64,000 nucleotides of DNA from Mycetocola lacteus (GCF_003667575.1 NZ_RCUY01000009.1:310001-374000), one strand, 5' to 3'; positions 7,828 to 17,011 are shown, counted from the first letter of the stretch. Notes: a model not told the origin generated them from the letters alone. Program-made: numbers and translations.

Positions 7828-8653
7828 CGGCGTGAGCGGCGGCCTCGGCCGTTCATTCGCCACCGCCGCACTCGACGCCGGACACACCGTTGTTGGCACG
7901 CTGCGCAAGCCCGAACAGATCGCCGCGTTTGAGGCGCTGGCACCGGGCCGCGCCCACGGCATCCTGCTTGATGTCACCGACACTCCGGCGATCGCCCCGG
8001 CAATTGAGCGAATTGAGCGGGAAATCGGCCCGATTACCGCGCTGGTCAACAATGCCGGCTACGGGGTCGAGGGCACATTTGAGGAAACCCCACTGGACAC
8101 CGTGCGTGAGCAGTTCGAGGTCAACGTCTTCGGTGTAATTGAGCTCACCCGCGCGGTTCTGCCCTACCTCCGCTCGCGTCGGGCCGGCCACGTGGTGTTC
8201 ATCACCTCGATGGGTGGTCTCCGCGCCTTCCCCGGCCTGACCGCCTATAACTCCACCAAGTATGCGGTGGAGGGGCTGGCCGATGCGCTCCGTCCCGAGC
8301 TGGCAGGGCTGGGCATCCACGTGACCAGCATCGAACCGGGCGGGTTCCGCACCAACTGGGCGGGATCCTCGATGACCCGGGTGCCCCGCACCATCCCCGA
8401 TTACGATGCCCTGATGGATCCGATCCGCGAGCACCGTAATCGCGCGAGTGGCCACCAGCTGGGGAACCCCGACGCCGCCGGGGCCGCGCTCCTCACCGTG
8501 CTGGATGCCGAAACCCCGCCGGCTCACCTGATGCTGGGCTCGGATGCCCTCCGCCTGGTGGCCGAGGCGCGCGCCGACTTCGCCGCCGAAGCTGAGGCCT
8601 GGCGCGCGGTCAGCGTCTCGACCGACTTCGCCGACGGCATCACGCTGGGCTAA
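7805..8653 (+). CDS. SDR-family oxidoreductase
   Basis: 282-residue short-chain dehydrogenase/reductase: cofactor motif SGVSGGLGRS at the N-terminus, NNAGYG, catalytic Ser in FITSMGGLRA and YNSTK. The long form with a C-terminal tail resembles oxidoreductases annotated as retinol- or ketone-reductase-like; the actual substrate is unknown. The start at 7805 follows AAGGATTCCC and lies inside the end of the TetR gene, implying coupled translation. It is the third gene of the AKR-TetR-SDR operon. Confidence 0.9.
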   Translation: MTHTILISGVSGGLGRSFATAALDAGHTVVGTLRKPEQIAAFEALAPGRAHGILLDVTDTPAIAPAIERIEREIGPITALVNNAGYGVEGTFEETPLDTVREQFEVNVFGVIELTRAVLPYLRSRRAGHVVFITSMGGLRAFPGLTAYNSTKYAVEGLADALRPELAGLGIHVTSIEPGGFRTNWAGSSMTRVPRTIPDYDALMDPIREHRNRASGHQLGNPDAAGAALLTVLDAETPPAHLMLGSDALRLVAEARADFAAEAEAWRAVSVSTDFADGITLG

Positions 8654-8662
8654 GGTCCGCAA

Positions 8663-8709
8663 GCCTCGCCCGACCGACGCCGCGGAACCGCGGGCCGACC
8701 GGGCGAGGC
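8663..8709. terminator. bidirectional terminator between SDR and LysR
   Basis: GCCTCGCCCG (8663-8672) pairs perfectly with CGGGCGAGGC (8700-8709), with an inner CCGCGG/CCGCGG stem in the loop. It separates two convergent genes and abuts the LysR stop codon. There is no T-run. Confidence 0.6.
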
Positions 8710-9729
8710 CTACATCGAGGCGGCGAGGGATTCTGTTTCGGGCAGCACGCTCCCCCGCTCGATTGCCACGTTTTCGGTGCGGGCCAGCACGCGCGCCGCA
8801 TACTCGCGGTGCGCGTGCTCGGGGGTGCAGTGGTCGGGCAGGCAGCGTCCCGAATCCAGTAGTTCCAGCAACAGGTTGGCCGGGACCGAACGGGGATCCG
8901 CCGCGGCGGTCGCGGTGATGGCCGAAACGGTCCAATCGGCGGTGGCGGCCCCCGGCAGGTCCCGCACGATCAGGTCGCGAGCCTCGGGCTTGCCGATCAC
9001 ATGCTCGGGAACGATCGCGATCCCCATCCCACGGCCCACCAGCTCCAGCAGCGCATGCACGTCGTTGACGGTGCAGCGCACGCGTCGGTTGACTCCGTGC
9101 GCCGCCAGAACCTCATCATTCAGGGTGCGCACACCCCAGGAGGGTGCAAAGTCGACAAAGTCCATGCCCGCGAGGTCTTCCCACCCCGGGTCGAGGATCG
9201 CCGAGAGCGGGTGGTTGGCGGCGTGCAAAATGACCAGGGTTTCCTGGCCCAGGACAACGCGCGGCAAGGCACCCAAATGCTTGGTTGCGGCCACAAAGGC
9301 CACGTCCACAGTCCCGCTGCGGACCTTCCCCACCAGATCGTGGGACCCGGCCTGAACAAACTCGGTTTCCACCAGCGGATAGCGTCGGTGGAAACGGTCA
9401 AGAACCGCGGCAATGTCCACAAATCCGAGACACTGTTCGGCACCGATCCGCAGCGAACCCGACACCTGGTGCGAGGTCTGGATGACCGCATCGCGTGCAC
9501 GGGCGGCCTGCTCAAGCATCAGCCGCGCGTGCGGGATGAGCGCGAGGCCCGCCTCGGTGGGTTCAACACGCCGAGACGTTCGATCAAAAAGCGGCGTCCC
9601 GAGCTCCTGTTCAAGGTTCCGAATCGAGGAGGACAGACCCGACTGGGAGATGCCGGATGCCTCGGCTGCCCGCGTAAAATGGCGTTCGTCGGCGAGGGCG
9701 ACGAGGTGTTCCAGCTGCCGTAAATCCAT
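8710..9729 (-). CDS. LysR-family regulator
   Basis: 339 residues, starting with the typical LysR helix-turn-helix (MDLRQLEHLVALADERHFTRAAEASGISQ) followed by a periplasmic-binding-like effector domain. At 339 residues it is about 35-40 longer than usual; the extra C-terminal tail is rich in His, Arg and Glu and has no recognised function. It is divergent from an aldo/keto reductase at 9804, which it probably controls, as is common for LysR proteins. Confidence 0.9.
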   Translation of the reverse strand: MDLRQLEHLVALADERHFTRAAEASGISQSGLSSSIRNLEQELGTPLFDRTSRRVEPTEAGLALIPHARLMLEQAARARDAVIQTSHQVSGSLRIGAEQCLGFVDIAAVLDRFHRRYPLVETEFVQAGSHDLVGKVRSGTVDVAFVAATKHLGALPRVVLGQETLVILHAANHPLSAILDPGWEDLAGMDFVDFAPSWGVRTLNDEVLAAHGVNRRVRCTVNDVHALLELVGRGMGIAIVPEHVIGKPEARDLIVRDLPGAATADWTVSAITATAAADPRSVPANLLLELLDSGRCLPDHCTPEHAHREYAARVLARTENVAIERGSVLPETESLAASM

Positions 9730-9794
9730 GTATTAGTTCCACTTCTCAAAACCATCAGTATCAACTGTTGGACTTCTAGATTACCGCTCCCTAG

Positions 9795-10640
<846 letters not shown>

Positions 10641-10658
10641 GCACCCGGCGCCTCGCTC

Positions 10659-10694
10659 AGAACCGTCGCCTCCCACACGGGAGGCGACGGTTCT
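10659..10694 (+). terminator. rho-independent-type terminator
   Basis: Perfect 16-bp stem (10659-10674 with 10679-10694), loop ACAC, followed by GTCTGG without a T-run. It lies 18 nt after the aldo/keto reductase stop and between convergent genes. Confidence 0.8.
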
Positions 10695-10872
10695 GTCTGG
10701 TGTGCGGGCGTGCAGGCCGCGGGCTTACTCAGCAGCGAGACGCCAGGCCGGCATCGGAGCTGGCCGTCTCGCGGAGGGCACGCGTGTACTCTCCCCCGAA
10801 GTCGACCCGAGTGCGGTTTATGTATCGGCTGGCGATGGCGCTGGCGGACCCCGCCGCTCGCCCCGCGAGGCC

Positions 10873-13059
10873 CTATGAATTGCGTGAGCGCTGTGCGCGT
10901 CGATGCCCTCCCAGCAGGCCAGCTCCGAGCAGCAACGCGAATGCTCCAAATGCCACTCCGAGAGGCACACCGGTCGCGCCAGTCTCGGGGAGACCATTGC
11001 CCGGTTCGGCTCCGGGGTTGGTTCCGGGGTGGGTCCCCGGGTCAGCTCCGGGGTCGGTCCCAGGGTGGGTCCCAGGGTCGGCCCCGGGTTGAGGAACCAG
11101 GATCTCGGTTGAGCTCGTGCGATTCGAGGAAGCACCCACAGCAACAATGGTGTGCTTTCCCGCCGCCACCTCCGGAAGCGCGAACGTGAAGACAGCAGAA
11201 CCCGCCTCGTCGGCAACGACGCTCCCCAGCTCAATCGGATCAGAGTGCAGGGTGAGGTTAATGGTCTCATGAGGGACAAAACCCGTCAGATTGATCGTGA
11301 GCTTATCGCCGACCCCTGCGGTGGGCTTGCTTACGACAGCCGCGGCGGTTCGCGCCTTCACCGACAGAGTGACATCGTCAGACTCCGAAGCATCATGATT
11401 CTCGTCTCCCGAGTAGGTAGCGACGAGCTGGCTGGTGCCCGCGGTAAGGTTTCTCAGCGGTAACGTCGCACGTCCAGCAACCAGGGGTGCCGAGCCGACG
11501 GCCGTCGCACCGTTCCTGAGCGTCACGGTACCTCCGGGTACCGTTCCGTGGCTCGCGGCAACCGACACGGTCACCGATGCGCTGTCACCCTCAACGAGCG
11601 CAGCGGAGGCAACGGCGATCGACGTGACAGACGATGCCTTTCTTGTGGCGGCGGATGCTGTGGCGCTCAGCGCGACGGCTACCGGGGACTGTACCGTCGC
11701 GGTGAACGGGAAACTTCCCGCAGGCTGTACACCCAGGTTCAATGTTGCCGTTCCGGATGCGTCCACGGTCGCGGTGCCCAGTGAATCATGTGCCGAGTCG
11801 GCGAAGGCGATCGAACCGGTGATCGGGTATCCGTCGGCCCGCGCGAGCGTCGCCTTGGCTTCGGCCTCCTGTCCGTAGGAGACGGGTGATGCGGTGGCGC
11901 TCAGGGTGACATTGGCGAGGACAGAGACGTTTCCGTTGCCCGCGTTCGGAACGTAGAACGAACCGCCCTGCTGCGGGTCCAGCACGCCCCAGAAAGCGAG
12001 GTTTCCCACGGGGATTGTCCGGGCGACACCCGCATCGGCGGGCACCACAGAGACAAAGGACTTCGTCTCTGACGGGAAAACCTGTGTGACCACCAGAGCC
12101 GTACCATCCTTGAGCACGTCGACGGAGAGCGGGAGGAGTGTGTCAGCGTTCACGGTTCCGAGGGCTTCGCTGCGACTGATCGCGGCCGTCGCCCATCCGT
12201 TGTTGGAGGAGAACCACGACACGGCGTTGGTGTCAGAGCTGGCGATAACGACCGCTCCGGTTCGCGGGTCCACGCCGATTCCCGTGGGGGTGTCGGTCAC
12301 CGGGAAGGTGCCGATGACGGCTGCGGGGGTAGACGCGGTATCGATCACGGTGACGAGCTTCGCATACTCGCTCGCGATGAAGAGGAGGTTGCGGTCGTTG
12401 TCGATCGCGCTCGTTGCCCCGGCCGTGGCGACAGACGACAGCGTCTGAACGACCTTGAGCTTATCGGCGCCGTCCGCACGTCCGAGGATCGACACCGTGT
12501 CGCCGCTCAGGTTGACAACGTAGGCGCGTCCATCCGCTCCCACCTCGACCTTTTGGGGGTTCCCCCCAACCTCGACGGTGGGAGGCAGCGACGTCGCGGT
12601 GTACGTGGCATCGGGATCAACCACCGAGACAAACCCATTCGTCGTGTTGTGGACGACGTACACGGTTCCCCCGACGGGCGAGACGGCCGCATCGAGCGCA
12701 TAGGTTTCACCGTCCAGCGGAATGGTTGACGCCGCTCCATTCCTCAGGTTGAGAACGGAGAGGCTCGGGGTGTCATCCTTCTGATCATCGGCTAGGTACA
12801 GTCGGTCACGGGTGGGATCCACCGCTCCGCCCTGCAGCCACGTTCCCGCGGTCGTCTGGGTATAGATGCTCGGCCGAGCAACTTCGGCGAGCGTGGATAC
12901 GGTCGACGACGGCGTGGGTACCGCCGCCGCCCCGTCGGAACTCAGGACGGTGCTGGCAACGGGAATCGTGATGAGCGCCACGGTGGCGACCGCCGCGAGT
13001 TGGAAGTTTGCACGGAAATATGGCCGTGTCAGGGCAGGGGGCATGTGGGGGAATCTCAT
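10873..13059 (-). CDS. LPXTG-anchored beta-propeller/Ig surface protein
   Basis: 728-residue exported protein. Residues 1-45 form a signal peptide (hydrophobic LAAVATVALITIPVA, then Ala-rich cleavage region). Residues about 60-390 contain repeated blades of the YVTN/lactonase-like type, for example GVDPRTGAVVIAS and VEVGADGRAYVVNLSGDTV. Three bacterial Ig-like domains follow, then a PG(A/T)X tetrapeptide spacer (658-689), LPETG (690-694), a membrane helix and a basic tail. This is a sortase substrate covalently fixed to peptidoglycan. No sortase gene lies in the window. Likely role: adhesion or surface binding; no ligand can be named. A second ATG at 13044 is possible. Confidence 0.88.
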   Translation of the reverse strand: MRFPHMPPALTRPYFRANFQLAAVATVALITIPVASTVLSSDGAAAVPTPSSTVSTLAEVARPSIYTQTTAGTWLQGGAVDPTRDRLYLADDQKDDTPSLSVLNLRNGAASTIPLDGETYALDAAVSPVGGTVYVVHNTTNGFVSVVDPDATYTATSLPPTVEVGGNPQKVEVGADGRAYVVNLSGDTVSILGRADGADKLKVVQTLSSVATAGATSAIDNDRNLLFIASEYAKLVTVIDTASTPAAVIGTFPVTDTPTGIGVDPRTGAVVIASSDTNAVSWFSSNNGWATAAISRSEALGTVNADTLLPLSVDVLKDGTALVVTQVFPSETKSFVSVVPADAGVARTIPVGNLAFWGVLDPQQGGSFYVPNAGNGNVSVLANVTLSATASPVSYGQEAEAKATLARADGYPITGSIAFADSAHDSLGTATVDASGTATLNLGVQPAGSFPFTATVQSPVAVALSATASAATRKASSVTSIAVASAALVEGDSASVTVSVAASHGTVPGGTVTLRNGATAVGSAPLVAGRATLPLRNLTAGTSQLVATYSGDENHDASESDDVTLSVKARTAAAVVSKPTAGVGDKLTINLTGFVPHETINLTLHSDPIELGSVVADEAGSAVFTFALPEVAAGKHTIVAVGASSNRTSSTEILVPQPGADPGTHPGTDPGADPGTHPGTNPGAEPGNGLPETGATGVPLGVAFGAFALLLGAGLLGGHRRAQRSRNS
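10993..11088 (-). repeat. 12-bp tandem repeat, PG-rich wall spacer
   Basis: Eight 12-bp units encoding PGAD, PGTH, PGTD, PGAD, PGTH, PGTN, PGAE, PGNG just before the LPETG motif. Such repeats carry a surface protein through the cell wall; copy number often varies between strains. Confidence 0.85.
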
Positions 13060-13289
13060 TCTGGTTAGTGCAGCGGGTATCCACAGCTATTCGTCGTCAC
13101 AATACATTTCACAACAAAGTAGTGCGATTTTCGCGATCGTGCGGCTGGCCAAACACTAGCGGAATGCGGACCTCGGCGCCACAGTTTCGTTATGCACCTC
13201 GGACCAACATGCATTGCGGGAACTTTTCGCCACCGAACGCGGCGGGAAAGCCCTCGCGACTAGGCCCGCAGAGGCCTCTCCGCGGACAC
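13060..13289. other. non-coding upstream region of surface protein
   Basis: No supported gene. It must hold the promoter of the leftward surface-protein gene, but no clear -35/-10 pair was identified. The stretch around 13080-13150 is AT-richer than its flanks. Confidence 0.4.
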
Positions 13290-13322
13290 AACCGCCGTCA
13301 CCCAATTCGGGTGGCGGCGGTT
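13290..13322 (-). terminator. terminator after small gene
   Basis: AACCGCCGTCACCC (13290-13303) pairs with GGGTGGCGGCGGTT (13309-13322) with one G-T wobble and a 5-nt loop, 18 nt beyond the stop of the 61-residue gene. No T-run on the minus strand. Confidence 0.65.
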
Positions 13323-13339
13323 CATGTATTCGCGCGCAT

Positions 13340-13525
13340 CTAACCGTTCCGCCGAAACCAACGTCGGCGTCTGCTCGACCTGCTCCGCCCCATCTGCCGG
13401 TTAAAGTCCGCCTGGGATGCCTCAAATTTGCGCAGGTATTCCGTCCACTCGGCCTCGATCTGTTCTTGTCTATCATCAGGCTCCCACCTGCCGGTCTCTA
13501 TCGTCCAAACCCACATATCTCGCAT
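13340..13525 (-). CDS. small hypothetical protein, 61 aa
   Basis: Short charged protein, start MRDMWVWTIETGRWEPDDR, with a helical middle (QEQIEAEWTEYLRKFEASQADFNRQM) and a very basic tail (RSRSSRRRRWFRRNG). No family recognised. It is believed real because the ATG is preceded by AAAGGAGGTGAACG, one of the best ribosome sites in the window, and because a hairpin terminator follows. The basic tail could bind nucleic acid or membrane phosphates; this is a guess from composition. Two overlapping frames (13156-13476) were judged shadows. Confidence 0.75.
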   Translation of the reverse strand: MRDMWVWTIETGRWEPDDRQEQIEAEWTEYLRKFEASQADFNRQMGRSRSSRRRRWFRRNG

Positions 13526-13590
13526 CGTTCACCTCCTTTCGATCAGGCTAGATCCGAATCCACCCAAAAGACACACCGGCGCCACCTTAC

Positions 13591-14415
13591 TCACCGGGGG
13601 TACACGGGGGAACCGCGTGATCCCGCTAGGCTTTCCACAATTCCCAGAGCTTCACCAAAGCACTGGAGGACAACCAGGTCACCGGCCGCGAAACAATTAG
13701 GGACTTCGCTCAGGACGGCGAGCACACCGACGGTCACACCTGAGACCCGCACAGGTAGCGCAATAAGTGCCCCGCTCAGCAGTCCGAGCGGGACATGTCG
13801 TCCCCTTCGACGCTGCTCGTTTACATCCGATATCAGGAGCTGGTCGATTTCCGAGTCAACGAGCTGCCACAACCCCGTCTTCGCTGAGGCTTCACGGAAC
13901 TCATGTCTCTCAAACTGGGCACTCAGTAGTCCCCCTGGCAATCCGTCGGCAGTCGAAAACCACGGGAGTAGTACACGCACACCGGCTTCCGACCCGCCCA
14001 GTCGAAAATACACGGCGATGATTGATTGCGCGTCTAGCTGTCGCGAGGCCTGGGTCACGATGCTTCGGATTACAGCGCCGAGTTCAGACGCACGCCGACG
14101 TCTGGATGCCGTCACTAAGACGGAAATCGCGCGCAGAATCTGTGCCACGGTAAATCCCAGCGATGCGGCGCTTCGCTCGCCACTCGCGCGTCGATTCTCG
14201 AAGATCTTGTCTTCTCGTTGCGCGGACCTATGGGCTCGATAGAGTCCGAGTACAAGAATGAGGAATCCTGCAAGATAACCCCCACGCCGAAACAGTAGTG
14301 CAAGCCCCCACACGTCAAGCGAATCCAGAATCGCCAGCATAAATGCCGAAGCCGCGACCAACACCAGCGCGATAGTGGGCCATCGCACGCAGCGGAGAGG
14401 TTGAGTTTTCGTCAT
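13591..14415 (-). CDS. membrane protein with GAF-like domain
   Basis: 274 residues. Two hydrophobic helices at about residues 14-58 form an N-terminal membrane anchor. A helical linker with RRAHR-like charged residues follows. The last 150 residues look like a GAF domain: the end SGALIALPVRVSGVTVGVLAVLSEVPNCFAAGDLVVLQCFGEALGIV matches the closing strands and helix of GAF sensors. No kinase, cyclase or HTH output domain is present, so it may work through a partner. Base composition and codon choice are less extreme than in the neighbours, suggesting acquisition by transfer. GAF assignment is by pattern only. Confidence 0.65.
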   Translation of the reverse strand: MTKTQPLRCVRWPTIALVLVAASAFMLAILDSLDVWGLALLFRRGGYLAGFLILVLGLYRAHRSAQREDKIFENRRASGERSAASLGFTVAQILRAISVLVTASRRRRASELGAVIRSIVTQASRQLDAQSIIAVYFRLGGSEAGVRVLLPWFSTADGLPGGLLSAQFERHEFREASAKTGLWQLVDSEIDQLLISDVNEQRRRGRHVPLGLLSGALIALPVRVSGVTVGVLAVLSEVPNCFAAGDLVVLQCFGEALGIVESLAGSRGSPVYPR

Positions 14416-14460
14416 CCACTAACGCTAAGAAACCCCGTCCCGCAGGCGCCGCGAAGCACA

Positions 14461-14478
14461 GGATCTGGGGAGAGATCC
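14461..14478. promoter_or_regulatory. dyad upstream of GAF-like gene
   Basis: GGATCT-GGGGAG-AGATCC, perfect 6-bp arms, 46 nt upstream of the GAF-like gene start. A candidate operator; no regulator is assigned. Confidence 0.35.
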
Positions 14479-14517
14479 GCGAAGTTACGGCATTGTGGAC
14501 AACGCCCCAACCCCGAT

Positions 14518-14541
14518 ACCTCAACGATCATTGGTTGAGGT
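14518..14541 (-). terminator. hairpin after hypothetical gene
   Basis: ACCTCAAC (14518-14525) and GTTGAGGT (14534-14541) form an 8-bp stem with an 8-nt loop, downstream of the leftward gene ending at 14589. It lacks a T-run, so termination is only likely. Confidence 0.4.
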
Positions 14542-14588
14542 GATGGGTGAGCTTCCACCCCCGCATGCGCACTCGAAGCGGCCGAACC

Positions 14589-14954
14589 TCAGACCCGGTG
14601 GGGAGAGACGGGGGTGTTCGCCAGGTTGCGGGTGAAGGACTGCCGGTTTGGTTCGGTGTCGTCCGCCGCAAGGCCGGCATCCGCGAGCATCCTGGCGGCC
14701 TCGGCGGGGATCTGCGTTAGCGTGCCGGAGCCATCGTGGGCGGAACGAGCCAGGCCCGTGAGTAGGGTGATCGGATCCCCGTTCGCGGTCTGCACCTCGA
14801 TGCGTGCACCGCGGCCACAGGCCACCAGGTACACGCGGGTCAGCTCCGTCAGGGCGTACACGCGCCGGGAGCCGCGACGGCGCAGCACAATCTCCGCGGG
14901 GTGGATTTCGAGCGTGATGGTTTCGGTACCACGACCCACCCGGGCAACCGGCAT
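14589..14954 (-). CDS. hypothetical protein, 121 aa
   Basis: About 121 residues from the ATG at 14954 (a TTG at 14966 would add four). The N-terminal half reads like a small PH-type or beta-rich domain (TITLEIHPAEIVLRRRGSRRVYALTELTRVYLVACGRGARIEVQTANGDPITL); the rest is Ala-rich helix and a polar tail. No signal peptide or membrane helix. No family recognised. It is divergent from the MarR gene, with the MarR-type dyad between the two start codons, so it may be a member of that regulon. Confidence 0.65.
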   Translation of the reverse strand: MPVARVGRGTETITLEIHPAEIVLRRRGSRRVYALTELTRVYLVACGRGARIEVQTANGDPITLLTGLARSAHDGSGTLTQIPAEAARMLADAGLAADDTEPNRQSFTRNLANTPVSPHRV

Positions 14955-14972
14955 CGCCCAGATCAATTCGAA

Positions 14973-14987
14973 TACAGCCTTGCTGTA
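14973..14987. promoter_or_regulatory. MarR-type operator, copy 1
   Basis: TACAGCCTTGCTGTA: perfect 6-bp arms, 3-bp centre, ending inside the TACTAT -10 of the MarR gene (14986-14991), so binding would block that promoter. The same TACAG-N5-CTGTA pattern occurs at 16927-16941. Confidence 0.75.
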
Positions 14988-14997
14988 CTATTTCACC

Positions 14998-15426
14998 ATG
15001 ATCGAATCTTCAGAGTGGGCCGAACAGCTTCGTCGATCGGTGGGCGATTTTGTCCGCGCAACCAGGGCATCCGCCGACACCCTGCCCGATGCCCAGGCCG
15101 CGACGCTCGGATATCTGGACCGCGAGGGTCCCGCCACGATCGCCGAGCTCGCCCGGAAACGCAACGTCCGCCACCAGAGCATGCGTGTGACGGTCGACGA
15201 TCTAGAACGCGCCGAGCTGGTGGACCGAACCCCGAACCCCGACGACAAACGCAGCCTGCTCATCACCATCACCGACCCGGGCCGCGCGGCCCTCGGCCAG
15301 GCGCGCGCGGGCCGAGCGTCCACGATCGATGCGGCGATCGCCGAAGAACTAACGGCCGAGGAACGACGCGACCTGCAGCGCCTCTCGAGCATCCTCGATC
15401 GACTCACCGCGGCGATCACCCGATAG
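14998..15426 (+). CDS. MarR-family regulator
   Basis: 142-residue winged-helix protein: DAQAATLGYLDREGPATIAELARKRNVRHQSMRVTVDDLERAELV is the HTH region and PNPDDKRSLLITITDPGRAAL the wing, both typical MarR. The ATG at 14998 has TACTAT exactly 6 nt upstream and no ribosome site, so it is probably leaderless; a longer frame starting upstream runs through the divergent gene and is rejected. The operator over its -10 implies autorepression. A second identical half-site pair upstream of the MBL-FAH operon marks the likely target. Confidence 0.9.
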   Translation: MIESSEWAEQLRRSVGDFVRATRASADTLPDAQAATLGYLDREGPATIAELARKRNVRHQSMRVTVDDLERAELVDRTPNPDDKRSLLITITDPGRAALGQARAGRASTIDAAIAEELTAEERRDLQRLSSILDRLTAAITR

Positions 15427-15438
15427 CGCCCACCTCCG

Positions 15439-16251
15439 CTACGCGCCGGCCGACTCCGCAACCAACGGGTTGATCGCGGACCCCAGCCCATCGATGGTGG
15501 AAGCCAGCGTCATCCCCGCCGCGAGGCGACCGCTCATGCCGGGGCGCAGACCCGGGGTTCCGGTCAGGATGACATCGCCCGGTTCAAGCGCGACAAAGCG
15601 GCTGCAGTACGACACCAACTGCTCGGGTGAAAACAGCAGGTCTTCGGTACCGCCCTCCTGCCAGAGCTCACCATCAACCGTCGCGCGCAGGCGCAGGGCG
15701 CGGGCATTGTCCACCTCGTCCGGGGTGACCAGGTAGGGTCCCAGCGGGGTGGTTCGGTCGGCAACCTTACCCTGCAACGCCTCACTCGTGCGATGCTGCC
15801 AATCCCGCATCGACAGGTCGTTGGCCACCGCGTACCCGGCGATCGCTGCCGACGCCTGATCCACGTCGAGCCGTCTCGCGCGTCGCCCCAGAACGACGGC
15901 AAGCTCAACCTCCTGCTCCACCTGATCACTCCCCTCGGGAAGCACAATCCGATCGCGGGGGCCGGTCAGGGTCGAGGCAAACTTGGCAAACACCGTGGGG
16001 TATTCGGGCACCGCGAGCCCGAGTTCGCGGATGTGGGACCGATAGTTCAGCCCCACGCAGATGATGTGCGCGGGCTCCGGGGAAACCCGGGCGAAGTGCG
16101 CGGTGGCGGCGTCCAGCTCACCGGTGTATTCCAGCGCATCGCGGTGGCTGTACGCCTCCACGGCCGAGGAGGCACTGACGGTGAGTACCCGCTCGCCCTG
16201 CACCACCGCCCCGGTGAGTCGGTCCCCGAGCCCGACCGTGGCGAATCTCAT
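15439..16251 (-). CDS. fumarylacetoacetate hydrolase family protein
   Basis: 270-residue FAH-family enzyme. The core VGLNYRSHIRELG, the metal ligands Glu in EQEVELAVVLGRRARR and Asp in ANDLSMRDWQ, and the end GDVILTGTPG are family signatures. Members hydrolyse or decarboxylate beta-diketo acids (for example acylpyruvates or 2-hydroxymuconate-type products); the substrate here is unknown. It is the second gene of a pair with the MBL-fold gene, overlapping by 4 nt (16248-16251), under the MarR-type operator. Confidence 0.9.
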   Translation of the reverse strand: MRFATVGLGDRLTGAVVQGERVLTVSASSAVEAYSHRDALEYTGELDAATAHFARVSPEPAHIICVGLNYRSHIRELGLAVPEYPTVFAKFASTLTGPRDRIVLPEGSDQVEQEVELAVVLGRRARRLDVDQASAAIAGYAVANDLSMRDWQHRTSEALQGKVADRTTPLGPYLVTPDEVDNARALRLRATVDGELWQEGGTEDLLFSPEQLVSYCSRFVALEPGDVILTGTPGLRPGMSGRLAAGMTLASTIDGLGSAINPLVAESAGA

Positions 16252-16910
16252 CGCCCGCGCCGAGCGTCCCCATCGGCGAGGTCGAGGCTCTCTCCCGGCG
16301 GCAGAATCAGGAACGGCACATCGGTCAGCCCCTCGGCTCCGATGAAGTTGGCGGTGGATCGCTGACCCAGCTCGCTCAACATCAGCTCGTGGATCTGGAC
16401 GACCAGGGTGGGGGCGACCGCCCGCACATAGCTCACCGCGTCTCCGAGCTTGGTCCAGGGCCCACTCGTGGGCAGCAGCAGCACCTCGACCGGAACCTCG
16501 GGCACAAGATAGGCATCGCCGGGGTGGAAAACCGTGCCGCCCACGAGGTAGCCCACGTTGTCGATCTGCGGGATATCGGGGTGAATCACCGCATGCCGGC
16601 CGGCAAAGACGCGCACATCAATATCTCCCACGGCAAAGCTCTCCCCGTCGGAGACGGTGTGGACGGAACCGCCGGAGAGTCGCTCGGCGAGCGTCCGAGG
16701 CGCAAACACCCGCAGCTCGGGACGGGCGGTGAGCGCCGCTTTCAGCGCCTCCTCGTCCGCATGGTCAAAATGGTCGTGGGTGATGAGGACCGCATCCACC
16801 GACTCCAGGAGGGTGGCGGCCTCGGGCGTGAAGGTCCCCGGATCAATCACCAGCGAGGCGGTATCGGTGGCCAGCACAACGCAGGCGTGGGCAAACTTCG
16901 TGAGAATCAT
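16248..16910 (-). CDS. MBL-fold metal-dependent hydrolase, UlaG-like
   Basis: 220-residue metallo-beta-lactamase-fold protein. The metal motif THDHFDHAD (HxHxDH) near residue 45, then GRHAVIHPDIP, FHPGDAY and a late IHE supply the other ligands. UlaG-like members cleave lactones or phosphodiesters. ATG at 16910 follows GGAG. With the FAH-family gene downstream, it could open a lactone whose product the FAH enzyme then processes; this pairing is inference. Confidence 0.88.
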   Translation of the reverse strand: MILTKFAHACVVLATDTASLVIDPGTFTPEAATLLESVDAVLITHDHFDHADEEALKAALTARPELRVFAPRTLAERLSGGSVHTVSDGESFAVGDIDVRVFAGRHAVIHPDIPQIDNVGYLVGGTVFHPGDAYLVPEVPVEVLLLPTSGPWTKLGDAVSYVRAVAPTLVVQIHELMLSELGQRSTANFIGAEGLTDVPFLILPPGESLDLADGDARRGR

Positions 16911-16926
16911 GAGGGAACTCCATTCG

Positions 16927-16941
16927 TACAGGTTAACTGTA
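16927..16941. promoter_or_regulatory. MarR-type operator, copy 2
   Basis: TACAGGTTAACTGTA: the same TACAG-N5-CTGTA dyad as at 14973-14987, 17-31 nt upstream of the MBL-fold gene start. Shared use by the MarR protein is inferred from the identity of the arms. Confidence 0.7.
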
Positions 16942-17011
16942 CAACATGACTGTAGAAATTCCCAGGGCGGCCCTGCTCGGCTTCTCGCACCCGTCCCCGT
17001 CCCCGAATTTG

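Noticed and set aside
13156-13476. Minus-strand 106-codon ORF
   Set aside because: Overlaps the better-supported 61-aa gene and its terminator; no ribosome site and unprotein-like composition.
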